Origin: Minwuia sp048007105
GTDB taxonomy: Bacteria; Pseudomonadota; Alphaproteobacteria; Minwuiales; Minwuiaceae
NCBI RefSeq assembly: GCF_048007105.1
Contig: NZ_CP180352.1
Location: 3,968,001 to 4,032,000, forward strand
Length of the DNA: 64,000 nucleotides
Direction of reading: 5' to 3'
In this document: in pieces, positions 31,569 to 41,674 of the stretch
Numbering within the stretch: position 1 is the first letter of the stretch
Layout: each line of letters begins with the position of its first letter
Translations under genes and position numbers: made by a program
The notes under the pieces: generated by a model
Database searches by the model: none
The model's input: the letters and a program-made list of their open reading frames with translations, nothing else
What the model was told of the DNA's origin: nothing

Positions 31569-32245
31569 GCGGCGAGCACCAGATCACCCGCGAACGCATT
31601 CTTGAAGGCGCCGTCGAGGAGCGCCTGCAGGAGGCCGAGAAGGCCGGCCTATTCACCCGTCTGCCCGAGGAAATCCGTGTCGCCGAGATGCACAGGGTCC
31701 ACGGCGAGATGCCCCCCGGCGATGTCTGGGTCTTCGGCTATGGCTCGCTGATCTGGAACCCGGCGTTCCACTACGCCGAGAAGCGGCGCGGCCGCATTCA
31801 TGGCTATCATCGGCGGTTCTGCCTGGAAACGCCGCTCGGACGCGGCTCGCCCGACTGTCCGGGACTGGTGCTGGGCCTGGACAGCGGCGGTTCCTGCCAC
31901 GGCATAGCTTTCCGGCTGCCACCGGAGAACGCGCTGCACGAACTCGACATCGTCTTCCGCCGCGAACTCGTGGGCGACGCCTACCGGGCGCGCACGGTCC
32001 GCGTTCATACGTCCGAGGGCGTGGTCCGGGCAGCAACCTTCGTGATCAACCGGAAGAGCGAACGCTATTGCGGCGTCCGGACGCCCGAAGAGGAAGCCCA
32101 GATGATTGCGAAGGCCGCAGGCTGGCTCGGTCCCTGCTCGGACTACCTGCTGAACACCGTCGATCATCTGAAGGAACTCGGAATGAACGACCGGGCGCTC
32201 TACCGCCTCGCGGACCGGGTCCGGGCCATTCAGGCCGCAGCCTGA
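31565..32245 (+). CDS. chaC: ChaC-like gamma-glutamylcyclotransferase
   Basis: 226 residues from the ATGA overlap at 31565. The core motif VWVFGYGSLIWNP binds the gamma-glutamyl moiety. Then come RIHGYHRRFCLETPLGRGS, PGLVLGLDSGGSCHGIAFRL with the catalytic Glu following shortly (RRELVGDAYRARTV), and IAKAAGWLGPCSDYLLNTVD near the C-terminus. ChaC enzymes cleave glutathione to 5-oxoproline and Cys-Gly in the cytoplasm. It is the last gene of a three-gene overlapping run and converges on the TPR gene with 16 bases of overlap. Confidence 0.9.
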   Translation: MSGEHQITRERILEGAVEERLQEAEKAGLFTRLPEEIRVAEMHRVHGEMPPGDVWVFGYGSLIWNPAFHYAEKRRGRIHGYHRRFCLETPLGRGSPDCPGLVLGLDSGGSCHGIAFRLPPENALHELDIVFRRELVGDAYRARTVRVHTSEGVVRAATFVINRKSERYCGVRTPEEEAQMIAKAAGWLGPCSDYLLNTVDHLKELGMNDRALYRLADRVRAIQAAA

Positions 32246-33840
32246 GCGGCCGCCAGCTGCACGATCTCCGCCGCGACCGCATCCACGGCCCCGCCCCAGT
32301 CCCTGGACGGCAAGCGCACGAAGTCCCGCATCCCGGGGAAGAAGGGATTCAGCGGCTGGCCGAGTGCGAATTCGTAGGGCAAACGGGAGAAAACCAGCGT
32401 CGGCACCCCGCATGAGGCGGCGAGCTGGCGCGCCGCGTTGGTCGGACCGATGACGACGTCCAGATCGGCCATCAGGGTGGCCGTGCCTTCGAAATCGTCC
32501 TTCAGATCGAGGCCCGGGGTCCGCTCGATGGAGATGCCGAAACGCGCTTCGGCCTCGGCGATCTCATCGGCGACGTCGCCGTACTGGACGTTCACCCAGC
32601 GGACGCCGGGCACCGCAAACAACGGTCCCCAGAACTCCAGTGGGACATAGCCCCGGTCGCGCAACCGGTTGCGTCTGGTGCTGGTCCACGAGATGCCGAC
32701 ACGCAACCCGCCATCGCCGCGCTGCGCCGCAGGTTCCGGCTCCAGCAATGGCGGACCTGCGGGAAAGGCCTCCAGCGTCGTCCGGAACATGGTCTGCAGG
32801 CTGCCGGCCTCGATGCAGGCATCGAACTTCGGCGCATCGGCCAGCCAGTCGTAGCCTCTGTGAATGCCGGGCCTGTCCGACTTCTGCCAGGGCACGAAGC
32901 GGACCTCCGGGAAGCTCCGCTGCAGCAGCGCCGTCAGACGCGGATCGCATTCCCACCAGACCTCGCCGGCCCGCGCCACGGTATCCGGCAGGCAGTGCAG
33001 GAAATGCAGTTCGTCGCCGACACCTTGTTCGGCCAGCACGAGCAACCGCCCCTCGGGCAAGCGCCGCCCGTCCCAGCGCCGCAGTCTGAGATCCCGGCGA
33101 ACATGTTTCGGATAGGCCGAGTCAAGACGCGCCTCGTAGTCGCGCCAGCCGGATGCCAGGTCTCCGCGGGCCAGCGCGAAAAGCGAATGGTTGAAGCGGA
33201 GCGCCGCGTCGCGCGGGCGGAGCCGGAGCGCGCCGGCATAGGCCTCGGCAGCCTCGTCGGGCCGCCCCTCGGCGAACAGCACCTCGGCCAGATTGCCCGC
33301 CGCCGCGCCGTCCTTCGGGTCGAGCCGCAGCGCTTCCTTCAGGAAGGTCTCGGCGTTGGCGTGGTCTTCGAGATCGGCCATGACGGCGCCAAGCGCGGTC
33401 CAGAGGGGACCAGCCTCCGGCTGAACCTGAATCGCCGATTGCAGCATGTCGACGGCCTTTTCCTGACGTCCGAGGTCGCGGAGCGCGTGGGCAAGGCCGG
33501 CCTGGGCCGGCACCGACCCGGATCCCGTGAGCGCCGCCTCCCGGAAGAAGCCGGCGGCCTGTTCCGGCGCGTCGAGCGAGCGCGCCAGATTGCCAAGCGC
33601 GATCAGGGTATCGGCGTTGCCCGGCGCAACCGAGAGCGCCCTTTCGAAGGCATCGACAGCGCCGGCCGCATCGCCCAGCGCCTGGCGCGCCGTCGCCAGC
33701 CCGTGATGCGCAGAGAACTCACCTGGTCCCGCCTGAACGGCGCGCTGGAACTGCTGCAGCGCCTGATCGGGGCGGCCGCGTTCCATCAGCACCCATCCCT
33801 TGTCTGCAAGGCGGGCGGCAGCTTTCGGTGGCTTGTTCAT
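32230..33840 (-). CDS. TPR protein with a C-terminal glycosyltransferase-like domain
   Basis: 536 residues starting MNKPPKAAARLADKGW. Residues about 10-215 hold about six TPR units (for example ALQQFQRAVQAGPGEFSAHH and AVDAFERALSVAPGNADTLI). The C-terminal half resembles the GT-B-like domain found after TPRs in many alphaproteobacterial proteins: LLVLAEQGVGDELHFLHCLP, LRVGISWTSTRRNR and DLDVVIGPTNAARQLAASCG. Such proteins are often linked to flagellin or surface glycosylation, but the sugar-binding residues cannot be confirmed here. There is no signal peptide, so it is cytoplasmic. Confidence 0.82.
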   Translation of the reverse strand: MNKPPKAAARLADKGWVLMERGRPDQALQQFQRAVQAGPGEFSAHHGLATARQALGDAAGAVDAFERALSVAPGNADTLIALGNLARSLDAPEQAAGFFREAALTGSGSVPAQAGLAHALRDLGRQEKAVDMLQSAIQVQPEAGPLWTALGAVMADLEDHANAETFLKEALRLDPKDGAAAGNLAEVLFAEGRPDEAAEAYAGALRLRPRDAALRFNHSLFALARGDLASGWRDYEARLDSAYPKHVRRDLRLRRWDGRRLPEGRLLVLAEQGVGDELHFLHCLPDTVARAGEVWWECDPRLTALLQRSFPEVRFVPWQKSDRPGIHRGYDWLADAPKFDACIEAGSLQTMFRTTLEAFPAGPPLLEPEPAAQRGDGGLRVGISWTSTRRNRLRDRGYVPLEFWGPLFAVPGVRWVNVQYGDVADEIAEAEARFGISIERTPGLDLKDDFEGTATLMADLDVVIGPTNAARQLAASCGVPTLVFSRLPYEFALGQPLNPFFPGMRDFVRLPSRDWGGAVDAVAAEIVQLAAAQAAA

Positions 33841-33896
33841 CGCCCGAAGACTGGCGCAACATGGTTAAGGAATGACTGCAGTTCGGGGAGGAACTG

Positions 33897-34904
33897 ATGA
33901 CTGCGCCACGGCCGGATACGACGCGCCTGCAACGGATTGCCAAGGCCTACTGGGAAACGGGCGCTCTGTTCGCGGCGATCGACCTGGAAGCCTTCACGCT
34001 GATCGACGCCGGACACAACCGCGTGGATACGCTGGGTCAGGCCGCAGGCATCGGCCCCCTGAACGCGGAGCGCCTGCTCGATGCGCTTGCCGGCATGGCG
34101 CTGGTGGAACGTGCCCAGGACGGCGCCTATCGCAACGCCCCGGACGTGGACCGGTTCCTGGTCAAGGAGCGGCGGGGCTATGCCGGCGAATGGATGACGT
34201 TCCTGCGCGAGAACTGGGGCGACTGGAACCGCATCGCCGAGATCATGAAGGCCGGCGACGAGAGCGACCGGCTGGGCATGTATGACGACCTGACCGAGGA
34301 GAGCGCCCGGAAGTATCACGCCGCAACCTACTCGATCGGCATGGGCGCGGCGCGCAAGTTCCACCGTGAGGTCGACCTGACCGGACGCCGGAAGATCATG
34401 GATCTGGGCGGCGGTTCGGGCGCCTATTGCATCAACGCGGCGGAGAAATATCCGGAGATCGAGGCTGTGGTTCTGGACCTGCCGCCGGTGGTGCCGGTCG
34501 CGCTGGACTACATCGCCGAGAACGGCGTCGCCGGGCGTGTGACCGCCAAGGCCTGCGACTTCACTGCGGACCCTTTGCCGGAAGGCTGCGACGTGGCCAT
34601 TCAGGCGTCCAACCTGCCGATCTACGATCGCAAGGTCATCGGCCAGTTGATCCGGCGGATCTACGATGCGCTGGAGCCCGGCGGCGAATATCACCTGATC
34701 GGAGAGATGGTGAACAACGACCGGATGGGCCCGCTGGCACCGGCCCTTTGGGGCCTCTACGAGGCGATCCCGCGCTCCCAGGGACACGCGCATTCCATAT
34801 CCGAATGCGAGGGCTACCTGGCCGCGGCCGGATTCGAGCGGATCTCGTCGGTGGAATTCGTGCCCGGTACGCTGACCCGGACGACCGGCTACAAGCCCGG
34901 CTGA
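33897..34904 (+). CDS. SAM-dependent O-methyltransferase (family 2 type)
   Basis: 335 residues from ATG at 33897, with CGGGGAGG upstream. An N-terminal winged-helix dimerisation domain (about 5-95) is followed by the SAM-binding Rossmann domain. Glycine-rich motif I is MDLGGGSGAYCI; the acidic ribose-binding residue follows in AVVLDLPPVV. YHLIGEMVNNDRMGPLAPAL is the region after motif III. Layout and length match the hydroxyindole/acetylserotonin-type O-methyltransferase family, which includes many small-molecule enzymes. It stands alone. Substrate unknown. Confidence 0.85.
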   Translation: MTAPRPDTTRLQRIAKAYWETGALFAAIDLEAFTLIDAGHNRVDTLGQAAGIGPLNAERLLDALAGMALVERAQDGAYRNAPDVDRFLVKERRGYAGEWMTFLRENWGDWNRIAEIMKAGDESDRLGMYDDLTEESARKYHAATYSIGMGAARKFHREVDLTGRRKIMDLGGGSGAYCINAAEKYPEIEAVVLDLPPVVPVALDYIAENGVAGRVTAKACDFTADPLPEGCDVAIQASNLPIYDRKVIGQLIRRIYDALEPGGEYHLIGEMVNNDRMGPLAPALWGLYEAIPRSQGHAHSISECEGYLAAAGFERISSVEFVPGTLTRTTGYKPG

Positions 34905-34916
34905 GTCCGGCGCGGT

Positions 34917-36146
34917 TCAGCCGACCGCGCGTTCTCCGGGGAAATAGAGCGTCACACGGGTGCCGCGGCCGACGGCGCTGGAGATTTCCAGATGACCGCC
35001 ATGGGCCTGGATCAGCGCCTTGACGATCGGCAGGCCGAGGCCCGTGCCTTCTTCGGAGAGGTACAGTTCCTGTTCCACCTGGGCGAAAGGCTCCAGCACC
35101 GAGGACAGCTTCTCGGGCGGAATGCCCAGGCCGGTGTCGAGCACGCTGATGCCGTATTCGGCGCCGCTCGACTGGAAGCCGACAGTGATCCGGCCGCCGG
35201 GACGGGTGAACTTGATCGCGTTGGACAGAAGGTTCAGCAGCATCTGCTTGGCGGCGCGACGGTCGACCATCAGCCGGGCATCGCCGAGCAGATCCACCTT
35301 CAGATCAATGCCGTGGTCTTCGGCGCGCTGCTTCATCATGCGCACCGATTCCTCGATCATCTCGGAGACGCTGAGGGGTTCGAAGTTGAAGCTCATCCGG
35401 CCCGCCTCGATCTTCGAGAGGTCCAGAACGTCATTGATCAGCGTCAGCAGGTGCTGGCCGCTATCGCCAATGTCGCTGATGTAGCTGCGGTAGCGTTCGT
35501 TCTCGACTTCGCCGAACACGCCGTGGAGCATCAGTTCGGAAAAGCCGATGATGGCGTTGAGCGGAGTGCGGAGCTCGTGGCTCATATGGGCCAGGAACTG
35601 GCTCTTGGCGGCGCTGGCGAGTTCGGCCTCCTCCTTCGCGGCGCGCATCGCCTGCTCGCTGGCGCGCAGCCGCCGTTCGGACTCGAACTGGGCATGGGCG
35701 TAGCGGATCGAGCGCGCGAGCAGCCGGGCGGAAAGATCCTTCTTGTCGATGAAGTCGGCGGCGCCGGCCTTCAGCGCCATTTCGTCGACGACCTCGTCGC
35801 CATGGCCCGTCAGAAGGATCATCGGCATGCACGGCACCGGTGCGGACATCTCGGAGATCAGTTCGATGCCTGAGCGGCCGGAAATCCGGCCATCGACCAG
35901 AGCGACATCGTGATCGGACGCGCGCAGGATGCGGCGGGCCTCGTCCGCATTGCCGACATGCGTGAGCGTGTAGTCCCCGACCGAGCGCAGCAGCCGCTTG
36001 ACCAGCACAAAGTCCTCGTAGTCGTCATCAATCATGACGACCCGCATCTGATGTCGCGCCTCCGGTTCGTTTCGCACGAGCCGCACGATGTCAGCAGTCT
36101 TCGCAGCTTGCATTCTTTCGCGTTCCGCCGCCGATCTTGTTGCCAC
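34917..36146 (-). CDS. Receiver-histidine kinase hybrid
   Basis: 409 residues from GTG at 36146; an ATG at 36113 is an alternative. Residues about 35-155 form a receiver: acidic cluster MIDDDYED, phospho-acceptor Asp in VALVDGRIS, conserved Lys in FIDKKD. After a short coiled linker come HisKA with FLAHMSHELRTPLNAIIGFS (phosphorylated His) and HATPase_c with NLLSNAIKFT, DTGLGIPPEKL and EGTGLGLPIVK. There is no membrane segment. Receiver-first kinases usually take phosphate from another kinase. The MASE1 kinase 59 bases upstream on the same strand is the obvious candidate. Confidence 0.92.
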   Translation of the reverse strand: MATRSAAERERMQAAKTADIVRLVRNEPEARHQMRVVMIDDDYEDFVLVKRLLRSVGDYTLTHVGNADEARRILRASDHDVALVDGRISGRSGIELISEMSAPVPCMPMILLTGHGDEVVDEMALKAGAADFIDKKDLSARLLARSIRYAHAQFESERRLRASEQAMRAAKEEAELASAAKSQFLAHMSHELRTPLNAIIGFSELMLHGVFGEVENERYRSYISDIGDSGQHLLTLINDVLDLSKIEAGRMSFNFEPLSVSEMIEESVRMMKQRAEDHGIDLKVDLLGDARLMVDRRAAKQMLLNLLSNAIKFTRPGGRITVGFQSSGAEYGISVLDTGLGIPPEKLSSVLEPFAQVEQELYLSEEGTGLGLPIVKALIQAHGGHLEISSAVGRGTRVTLYFPGERAVG

Positions 36147-36205
36147 GTCAAGTTTCTCGCCAATTCGTTAACGCGCGGTTAACGCTCAGGCTGATCGCCT
36201 CCGGT

Positions 36206-38849
36206 TCATTGGCTTCGTTCCGGAAGTGAGATGGTGAACACAGTTCCTTCGCCGGGCACCGAGTTCACATCGATCCGTCCGCCAAGTCTTGCCAGGATCT
36301 TCTGCACGATGGGCAGCCCCATGCCGGTGCCCTGGATCTCCGTGTGCGCATGCAGACGTTTGAACGGCTGGAAGATCTGATCTGCATATTCCATGTCGAA
36401 GCCCTGCCCGTTGTCGGCGCATTCGAAACGGATCCAGCCCTCGTCGGCGGCAAGCGGCCAGCAACACAACCTCGGGTGCCCGTTCCGGATGCCGGTACTT
36501 CACGGCATTCGAGATCAGGTTGAGGAACAGACGCTCCATGTCCAGGGGCCGGACTTCCGCCATCCCGAGATCGCCGATCTCGACCGAGGCCGCCGCCCCG
36601 TCCTCGGGCGACGGCACCTCGTCGCGCGCCCTCTCGGCGAGGGCGGACAGAGAGACATATTCCAGATCTCTTGTGCTCGTGGAGACGCGTGAGAAGGTCA
36701 GAAGATCCTCGACCAGATTCTGCATGCGCCCGGCGCCACGGATCATGAAATCGAGGTAGGTCTGCCCCTCCTCCGGCAGGCTGTCGCGGAACTCCTCCTC
36801 CAGAATGCCGCCGAAGGAGACGATCTTGCGCAGCGGCTCCTGCAGATCATGGCTGGCGACGAAGGCGAACTGCTCGAGATCCCGATTGGACCGCTGCAAT
36901 TCTTCCTGCGTCCGCTTCAGCTCGGTGATGTCCTGGCGAACCGTGATGAAGCCGCCTTCCGGGATCGGAAAATCGTTCCCGAGCTGCCAGCGGTTGTCCT
37001 GCAGCTGGAGTATGAATGCCTCGCCCTGCCGCTGCCGTTTCTGGCGGCGCTCGGCGACCCAGAAGTCGATATCCTTGCCATCCATTTCGATGATCCCGGC
37101 CGCCACATTCCGGCGGAGGAGGGCCTCCCATTCGATGCCTTCCAGTTCGTGCGGGTCCTCGGCGCCAACCATTTCGGAGTAGGCCTGGTTGCAGATCTGC
37201 AGCCGCTCATTCTTGTCGTAGATGGCCAGAGCGCCCGAGATCGCCGAGATTGCCTGAGCCAGAAGCCGTTCGGCGTCGTCGGTCCGGGCCCGGTATTCCA
37301 GCAGTCGGGTAACGTCGTGAAGGATGGAGGCCGTACCCAGGAACTCACCAGCCCCGCCAAAAATCGGTTTGGCTGCAAGTTCGACCTCGCGTGTCTCCCC
37401 TGCGGCCGAGTTCTGGACGGCAATGCGTTCCCTGATGGAGATGCCCTCGCGGAGGCGTTCGAAGCGCCTGGCGCGCACTTCGAGCGAGGAACCGCCGGGC
37501 AGATGGCGAATGTCCGTGCCCAGGACGGAAGCCCGGGTCTGTCCGTAGAACGCCTCGGACATCGGATTCCAGATGTTGATCCTCCCTTCGGCATCCGTCC
37601 CGATCACCGCTTCCGACGTCGCGTCGATGAAGGCCTCGAGTTCGCTGGACCGGCGAAGGGCCTCCTGGCGAAGGCGCTCGATCTCGCTGACATCGCGCAT
37701 GATGATGACCGCGCCGTCATACACACCGTCCTTGAAGATCGGGGAGGCGCTCATCCGGTAGTCGACCTGCTTGCCATCGGCCAGGGTCCGGGTGAAGGGC
37801 AGATCCGTCAGATTCTCGCCCTTCATCAGGCGGGCGCGTATGGCTTCGTTCTCGGCCTTGTAGGCGTCCTGCCCGCCATCGGCATTCTGTTCGATAAGTG
37901 TGAAGACCCGCCCGATCGCGGGATTCCAGCGGCGGAACCGGCCATCCGCATCCGCCAGCATGATCCCGTCGCTGGTGGCCTGGAACGCGCGTTCCAGTTC
38001 GTCGAGTTCACGGGCGTCGCGGCGGCGCTGCAGCCAGAGGACGGCAATGAGGTTGGCCATGAATCCCGATGCCAGCAGGAAGACCTGCGTTTCCAGCATC
38101 TCGCCGGAAAATGGCAGGGCGGCGCCCGCCGGCGCCACGATCATCGCCCAGGCCGTCGAGATCGCGAACGCGCCGCCGGCAAGTCCCGCCGCCAGAAGCC
38201 CCTTCCGGACGACGGCGACAATCACGATGACCGGTCCTGCGTAGACCAGCAGTGGCGCCCCGGTCTCCAGCGCCACCCAGGGCAGAACCGCCGCAGCCGC
38301 GCTCCAGAGCGCCGCCTTGAGGACCACGCCTTTCCGGCGCTCCAGCAATTGATCTCCCGCCGCAACCGCGGCCGGTCCGACAATCACCATGCCCAGAAGA
38401 CCGGACAGGTACCAAGTTTCGAAAACGGCAGCGAAGGGCGCACCGAAAAAGACGTTTACGGAAAGGGCACCGAGGACCGCGGCAAGAGCCGGTGCGATCA
38501 ATCCGGCCACCAGAAGAAATTTGCCGAACCCCTCCAGCGTCGCGATGTCCGGTCTGGAAAAGCCGGCCGCATGAAGGATCGACAGCGCCAGTACCACTTC
38601 GGCGAGGTTGGCGCTGGCGACGGCCAGCAAAATGCCGGCAATTCCGCCGATCCGCCAGCCACCCCGCTGCCGCATCACCATGCCCAGCGCGGCCGCGTTG
38701 GCGAGCCAGATGCTCGCGACATTGCCCGCGGCGCGCGTCATCTCGACGCCGGCAATCGCCAGCAGGAATACCAGCAACGTCCCGCAACCGAGCGTTACGA
38801 GTTCTCTGGAAGGAGCCGGCCCGGATGCTGCCGCGGATGACATCGCCAT
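36206..38849 (-). pseudogene. MASE1-PAS histidine kinase, split by a +1 frameshift near its ATPase domain
   Basis: The main frame starts at 38849. It has an N-terminal multi-helix MASE1 membrane sensor (about 1-290), then three or so PAS domains (FQATSDGIMLADADGRF, FIDATSEAVIGTDAEGR, SAISGALAIYDKNERL), then HisKA with FAFVASHDLQEPLRKIVSFG. In the HATPase_c domain the frame changes at about 36450-36458, where an extra T on the coding strand would explain it. The next frame supplies ADEGWIRFECADNGQGF and GTGMGLPIVQKILARLGG and stops at 36206. Removing one base gives 880 residues. As written, the unshifted frame runs on to 36186 and loses the ATP-binding G boxes. Confidence 0.85.
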
Positions 38850-38941
38850 GATCCGAAGGTGAAGGACTTCAGGACTGTTCGTCCGTCCGTAGCGTCCGAA
38901 TGGTTAACGACACCCGAAGATTAGCGAAGAAAATTGATCGA

Positions 38942-39376
38942 TCAAAGAAATGGCGCCATCCCCTCGCGGGCCAGCGCGTCGGCGCGTTCATTGTTCTCGT
39001 CGCCGGCATGGCCCTTCACCCAGCGCCAGTCGACACGGTGGCGGCCGTTCTGGGCATCGAGCTCACGCCAGAGATCCTCGTTCTTCACCGGCTTCTTCGC
39101 CGCCGTCTTCCAGCCGCGGGCCTTCCAGCCCTGCAGCCAGCTGGTGATGCCGTCCTTCACATAGATACTGTCGGTGTGAAGGATGACGTCGCAAGGGCGC
39201 TTCAGGGCCGACAGCGCCTCGATCGCGGCGCGGAGTTCCATGCGGTTGTTCGTCGTTGCGGCCTCGCCGCCGCTGATTTCGCGTTCGCGGTCGCCGTAAC
39301 GGAGCACCGCACCCCAGCCGCCGGGACCCGGATTGCCCGAACAGGCGCCGTCCGTCCAGATCTCCACCTGCGCCAT
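38942..39376 (-). CDS. rnhA: Ribonuclease HI
   Basis: 144 residues from ATG at 39376 (MAQVEIWTDGACSGNPGPGG). It cleaves RNA in RNA-DNA hybrids. The four catalytic acidic residues are visible: Asp in WTDGACSG, Glu in NRMELRAAIEAL, Asp in LHTDSIYVKDGI and Asp in GHAGDENNERAD. Length is normal. The ATG lies one base after the thrB stop, in the conserved ispH-thrB-rnhA order of alphaproteobacteria. Confidence 0.96.
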   Translation of the reverse strand: MAQVEIWTDGACSGNPGPGGWGAVLRYGDREREISGGEAATTNNRMELRAAIEALSALKRPCDVILHTDSIYVKDGITSWLQGWKARGWKTAAKKPVKNEDLWRELDAQNGRHRVDWRWVKGHAGDENNERADALAREGMAPFL

Positions 39377-39377
39377 C

Positions 39378-40342
39378 TCAGAAATCCAGCCCGTAGGCCG
39401 AGGCGCCGCCGACGCCACGGTGGAAGCTCAGCTTGCGCCAGTATTCCATCGGGTCCTTCGGCGTCACGAAGGCGCCTTCCGGATGGTGCAGCCAGTCGTG
39501 CAGCCGCGTCAGAAGGAAGCGCATGGCCGCGCCGCGCGCCAGGATCGGCAGGGCATCGAACTCGGCTTCAGACAACGGGCGGCCGGCGCGGTAGGCCCCC
39601 AGCATCAGACGCGCCTTTGTGATGTTGAAGGCGCCGTCCGGCTCGAAGCACCAGGCGTTGAGACAGATTGCAAGGTCGTAGGCGAGTATGTCGTTGCAGG
39701 CGAAGTAGAAATCGATGACGCCACTGACCTCTTCGTCGATGAAGAAGACATTGTCCGGAAACAGATCCGCATGGATCACCCCCTCGGTCAGACCGGAAGG
39801 CCACGCCGCCTCCAGCTCGTCCAGTTCCAGCCTCAGATCGTCGTAGAGACCGGGCCGGACCGAATCGGCGCGCCGCCGGAACGCTCCAGCAACGGGCGCC
39901 AGGCGGCCACAGACAGATCGTTGGGGCGAACCGGCGCGTAGTCCCCGCTCAGGCTGTGCAGTCGCGCCAGCGCAGCGCCCAGACCCTGGGCATGCCGCGG
40001 CTTCGGCTTGCGGGGCCAGCGCCCGGGCAGAAAGCTGACAATGGCCGCCGGACGGCCCGCAGCCTGCGACAGCGTCCCCCCGTCCCGCCGCGCGATGGGG
40101 ACCGGGCAAGCCATGCCCCGGGCCGACAGATGGCTCATCAGGTCCAGGAACCAGGGCAGGTCCCCGGCCCGAACCCGCTTCTCGTAAAGGGTCAGGATGT
40201 AGACGCCGCTTTCGGTCTGGAGCAGGAAGTTCGAGTTCTCGACGCCTTCGGCGATGCCCTTGCAGGCCAGCGCCCTGCCGATCCCGTAATCGTCGAGAAG
40301 CCGGTCGAGCTCGTCGTCCTCGATCTCGGTGTAGACCGCCAT
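39378..40342 (-). pseudogene. thrB: Homoserine kinase (ThrB, type II fold), split by a -1 frameshift
   Basis: The first frame starts at 40342 (MAVYTEIEDDELDRLLDDYG) with the aminoglycoside-kinase-like N-lobe: EGVENSNFLLQTESGVYILT and RPAAIVSFLPGRW. The frame changes in the GC run at about 39866-39879. The second frame continues RADSVRPGLYDDLRLEL, then GVIHADLFPDNVFFIDEEV (catalytic loop) and GVIDFYFACNDILAYDLAI (metal-binding loop), ending at 39378. One missing base restores 321 residues. ThrB phosphorylates homoserine for threonine synthesis, so true loss would need a second kinase elsewhere. Sequence error is the simpler reading. It lies between ispH and rnhA. Confidence 0.88.
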
Positions 40343-40353
40343 CCCGGCGCGGT

Positions 40354-41307
40354 TCAGTCGCGGAGCACGCGCGGGATCTTGAAGATCACGTCTTCGGAGA
40401 CGCCATCGACTTCGGTGACCTGAACGGCGAACCGCTCGCGAAAGGCGTCCAGCACCTCCTGCACAAGCACCTCGGGCGCCGACGCGCCGGCGGTCACGCC
40501 GATGCGGCCCGGCGTGCCGATGCTGTCCCAGTCAAGCTCTGCCGCGCGCTGGACGAGCAACGACCTCTGGCAGCCGGCCCGTTCGGCAACCTCGACCAGC
40601 CGCTTGGAGTTGGAGGAATTCGTGGCGCCCACGACCAGCAGCATGTCGCAGTTCTCGGCGATCTGCTTCACCGCGCTCTGACGGTTGGTGGTGGCGTAGC
40701 AGATGTCTTCCTTGCGCGGGCTGCTGAGCGACGGGAAACGACGTTTCAGCGTATCGACGATCTCGCTGGTGTCGTCGACGGACAGCGTCGTCTGCGTGAT
40801 GAAGGCGATCCGGTTCTCGTCCGGCACCACCACGCTCTCGGCCTGCGCGGCCGTCTCGATCAGCGTGATCGCGCCTTCCGGCAGCTGTCCCATTGTCCCG
40901 ATCACCTCGGGATGGCCGGCGTGGCCGATCATGATGATGTGCAGACCGTCCCGGAAATGGCGCTCGGCCTCGACATGGACCTTGGAGACCAGCGGACAGG
41001 TGGCGTCGAGATAGAACTGCTCGCGCCGTTCGGCGTCCTGCGGCACCCATTTCGGCACGCCATGCGCCGAGAAGACGACGACCGCGCCCGACGGCACCTC
41101 GTCGAGTTCCTCGACGAACACCGCACCGCGCTTCTCGAGCCCTTCGACCACGAAGCGGTTGTGCACGATCTCGTGGCGGACATAGACCGGCGCGCCGTAC
41201 TTCTCCAGAGCGCGCTCGACGATCTGGATGGCGCGTTCGACGCCTGCACAGAAACCTCGCGGGTTGGCGAGAAGGATCTCGAGCGGGGGACGATTGTGGA
41301 CGTTCAC
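40354..41307 (-). CDS. ispH: 4-hydroxy-3-methylbut-2-enyl diphosphate reductase (IspH)
   Basis: 317 residues from GTG at 41307, with AAGGGAG 7 bases upstream. It catalyses the last step of the MEP pathway, making IPP and DMAPP with a [4Fe-4S] cluster. The three cluster cysteines are in NPRGFCAGVERA, YLDATCPLVSKVH and VVGATNSSNSKRL with the adjacent ENCD/AGCQ region. The catalytic Glu region and TTNRQSAVKQIA are conserved. It is the first gene of ispH-thrB-rnhA and diverges from the CDGSH gene over 123 bases. Confidence 0.95.
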   Translation of the reverse strand: MNVHNRPPLEILLANPRGFCAGVERAIQIVERALEKYGAPVYVRHEIVHNRFVVEGLEKRGAVFVEELDEVPSGAVVVFSAHGVPKWVPQDAERREQFYLDATCPLVSKVHVEAERHFRDGLHIIMIGHAGHPEVIGTMGQLPEGAITLIETAAQAESVVVPDENRIAFITQTTLSVDDTSEIVDTLKRRFPSLSSPRKEDICYATTNRQSAVKQIAENCDMLLVVGATNSSNSKRLVEVAERAGCQRSLLVQRAAELDWDSIGTPGRIGVTAGASAPEVLVQEVLDAFRERFAVQVTEVDGVSEDVIFKIPRVLRD

Positions 41308-41430
41308 GCTGGCACTCCCTTGAGCGGTTGCGGCGCGGCTTGAGGCCCGGCGGTTCCTCAACTACATTGCCCGCCGCCTGACCACAAGGTCGTGGCCCCC
41401 TTCCGTCAGTCAAGGTGCTGGAAATTCCGA

Positions 41431-41670
41431 ATGCCCGAACCCGTCGTCGCCCTAAAGGCGTCCATCACCGTTCCGGTCGAGGAGGGGAAGACCTACTGGT
41501 GGTGCCGCTGCGGGCGGAGCGGCTCGCAACCCTTCTGCGACGGGTCGCACAAGGGCACGGAATTCAGCCCGATGGAGTTCATTTCGCCCCGAACCGGCCG
41601 CGTCCGGTTCTGCGCGTGCAAGCGGACCGCCAGGCCGCCTGTGTGCGACGGGACCCACAACAAGCTTTGA
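41431..41670 (+). CDS. Double CDGSH iron-sulfur protein
   Basis: 79 residues from ATG at 41431 (MPEPVVALKASITVPVEEG). Two CDGSH motifs are present: CRCGRSGSQPFCDGSHKG and CACKRTARPPVCDGTHNK. Each should hold a [2Fe-2S] cluster through three Cys and one His, as in the MitoNEET-related type with paired motifs (CISD3/MiNT-like). It is probably a small cytoplasmic redox or cluster-transfer protein. The downstream lipoprotein starts 4 bases later. Confidence 0.93.
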   Translation: MPEPVVALKASITVPVEEGKTYWWCRCGRSGSQPFCDGSHKGTEFSPMEFISPRTGRVRFCACKRTARPPVCDGTHNKL

Positions 41671-41674
41671 GACC

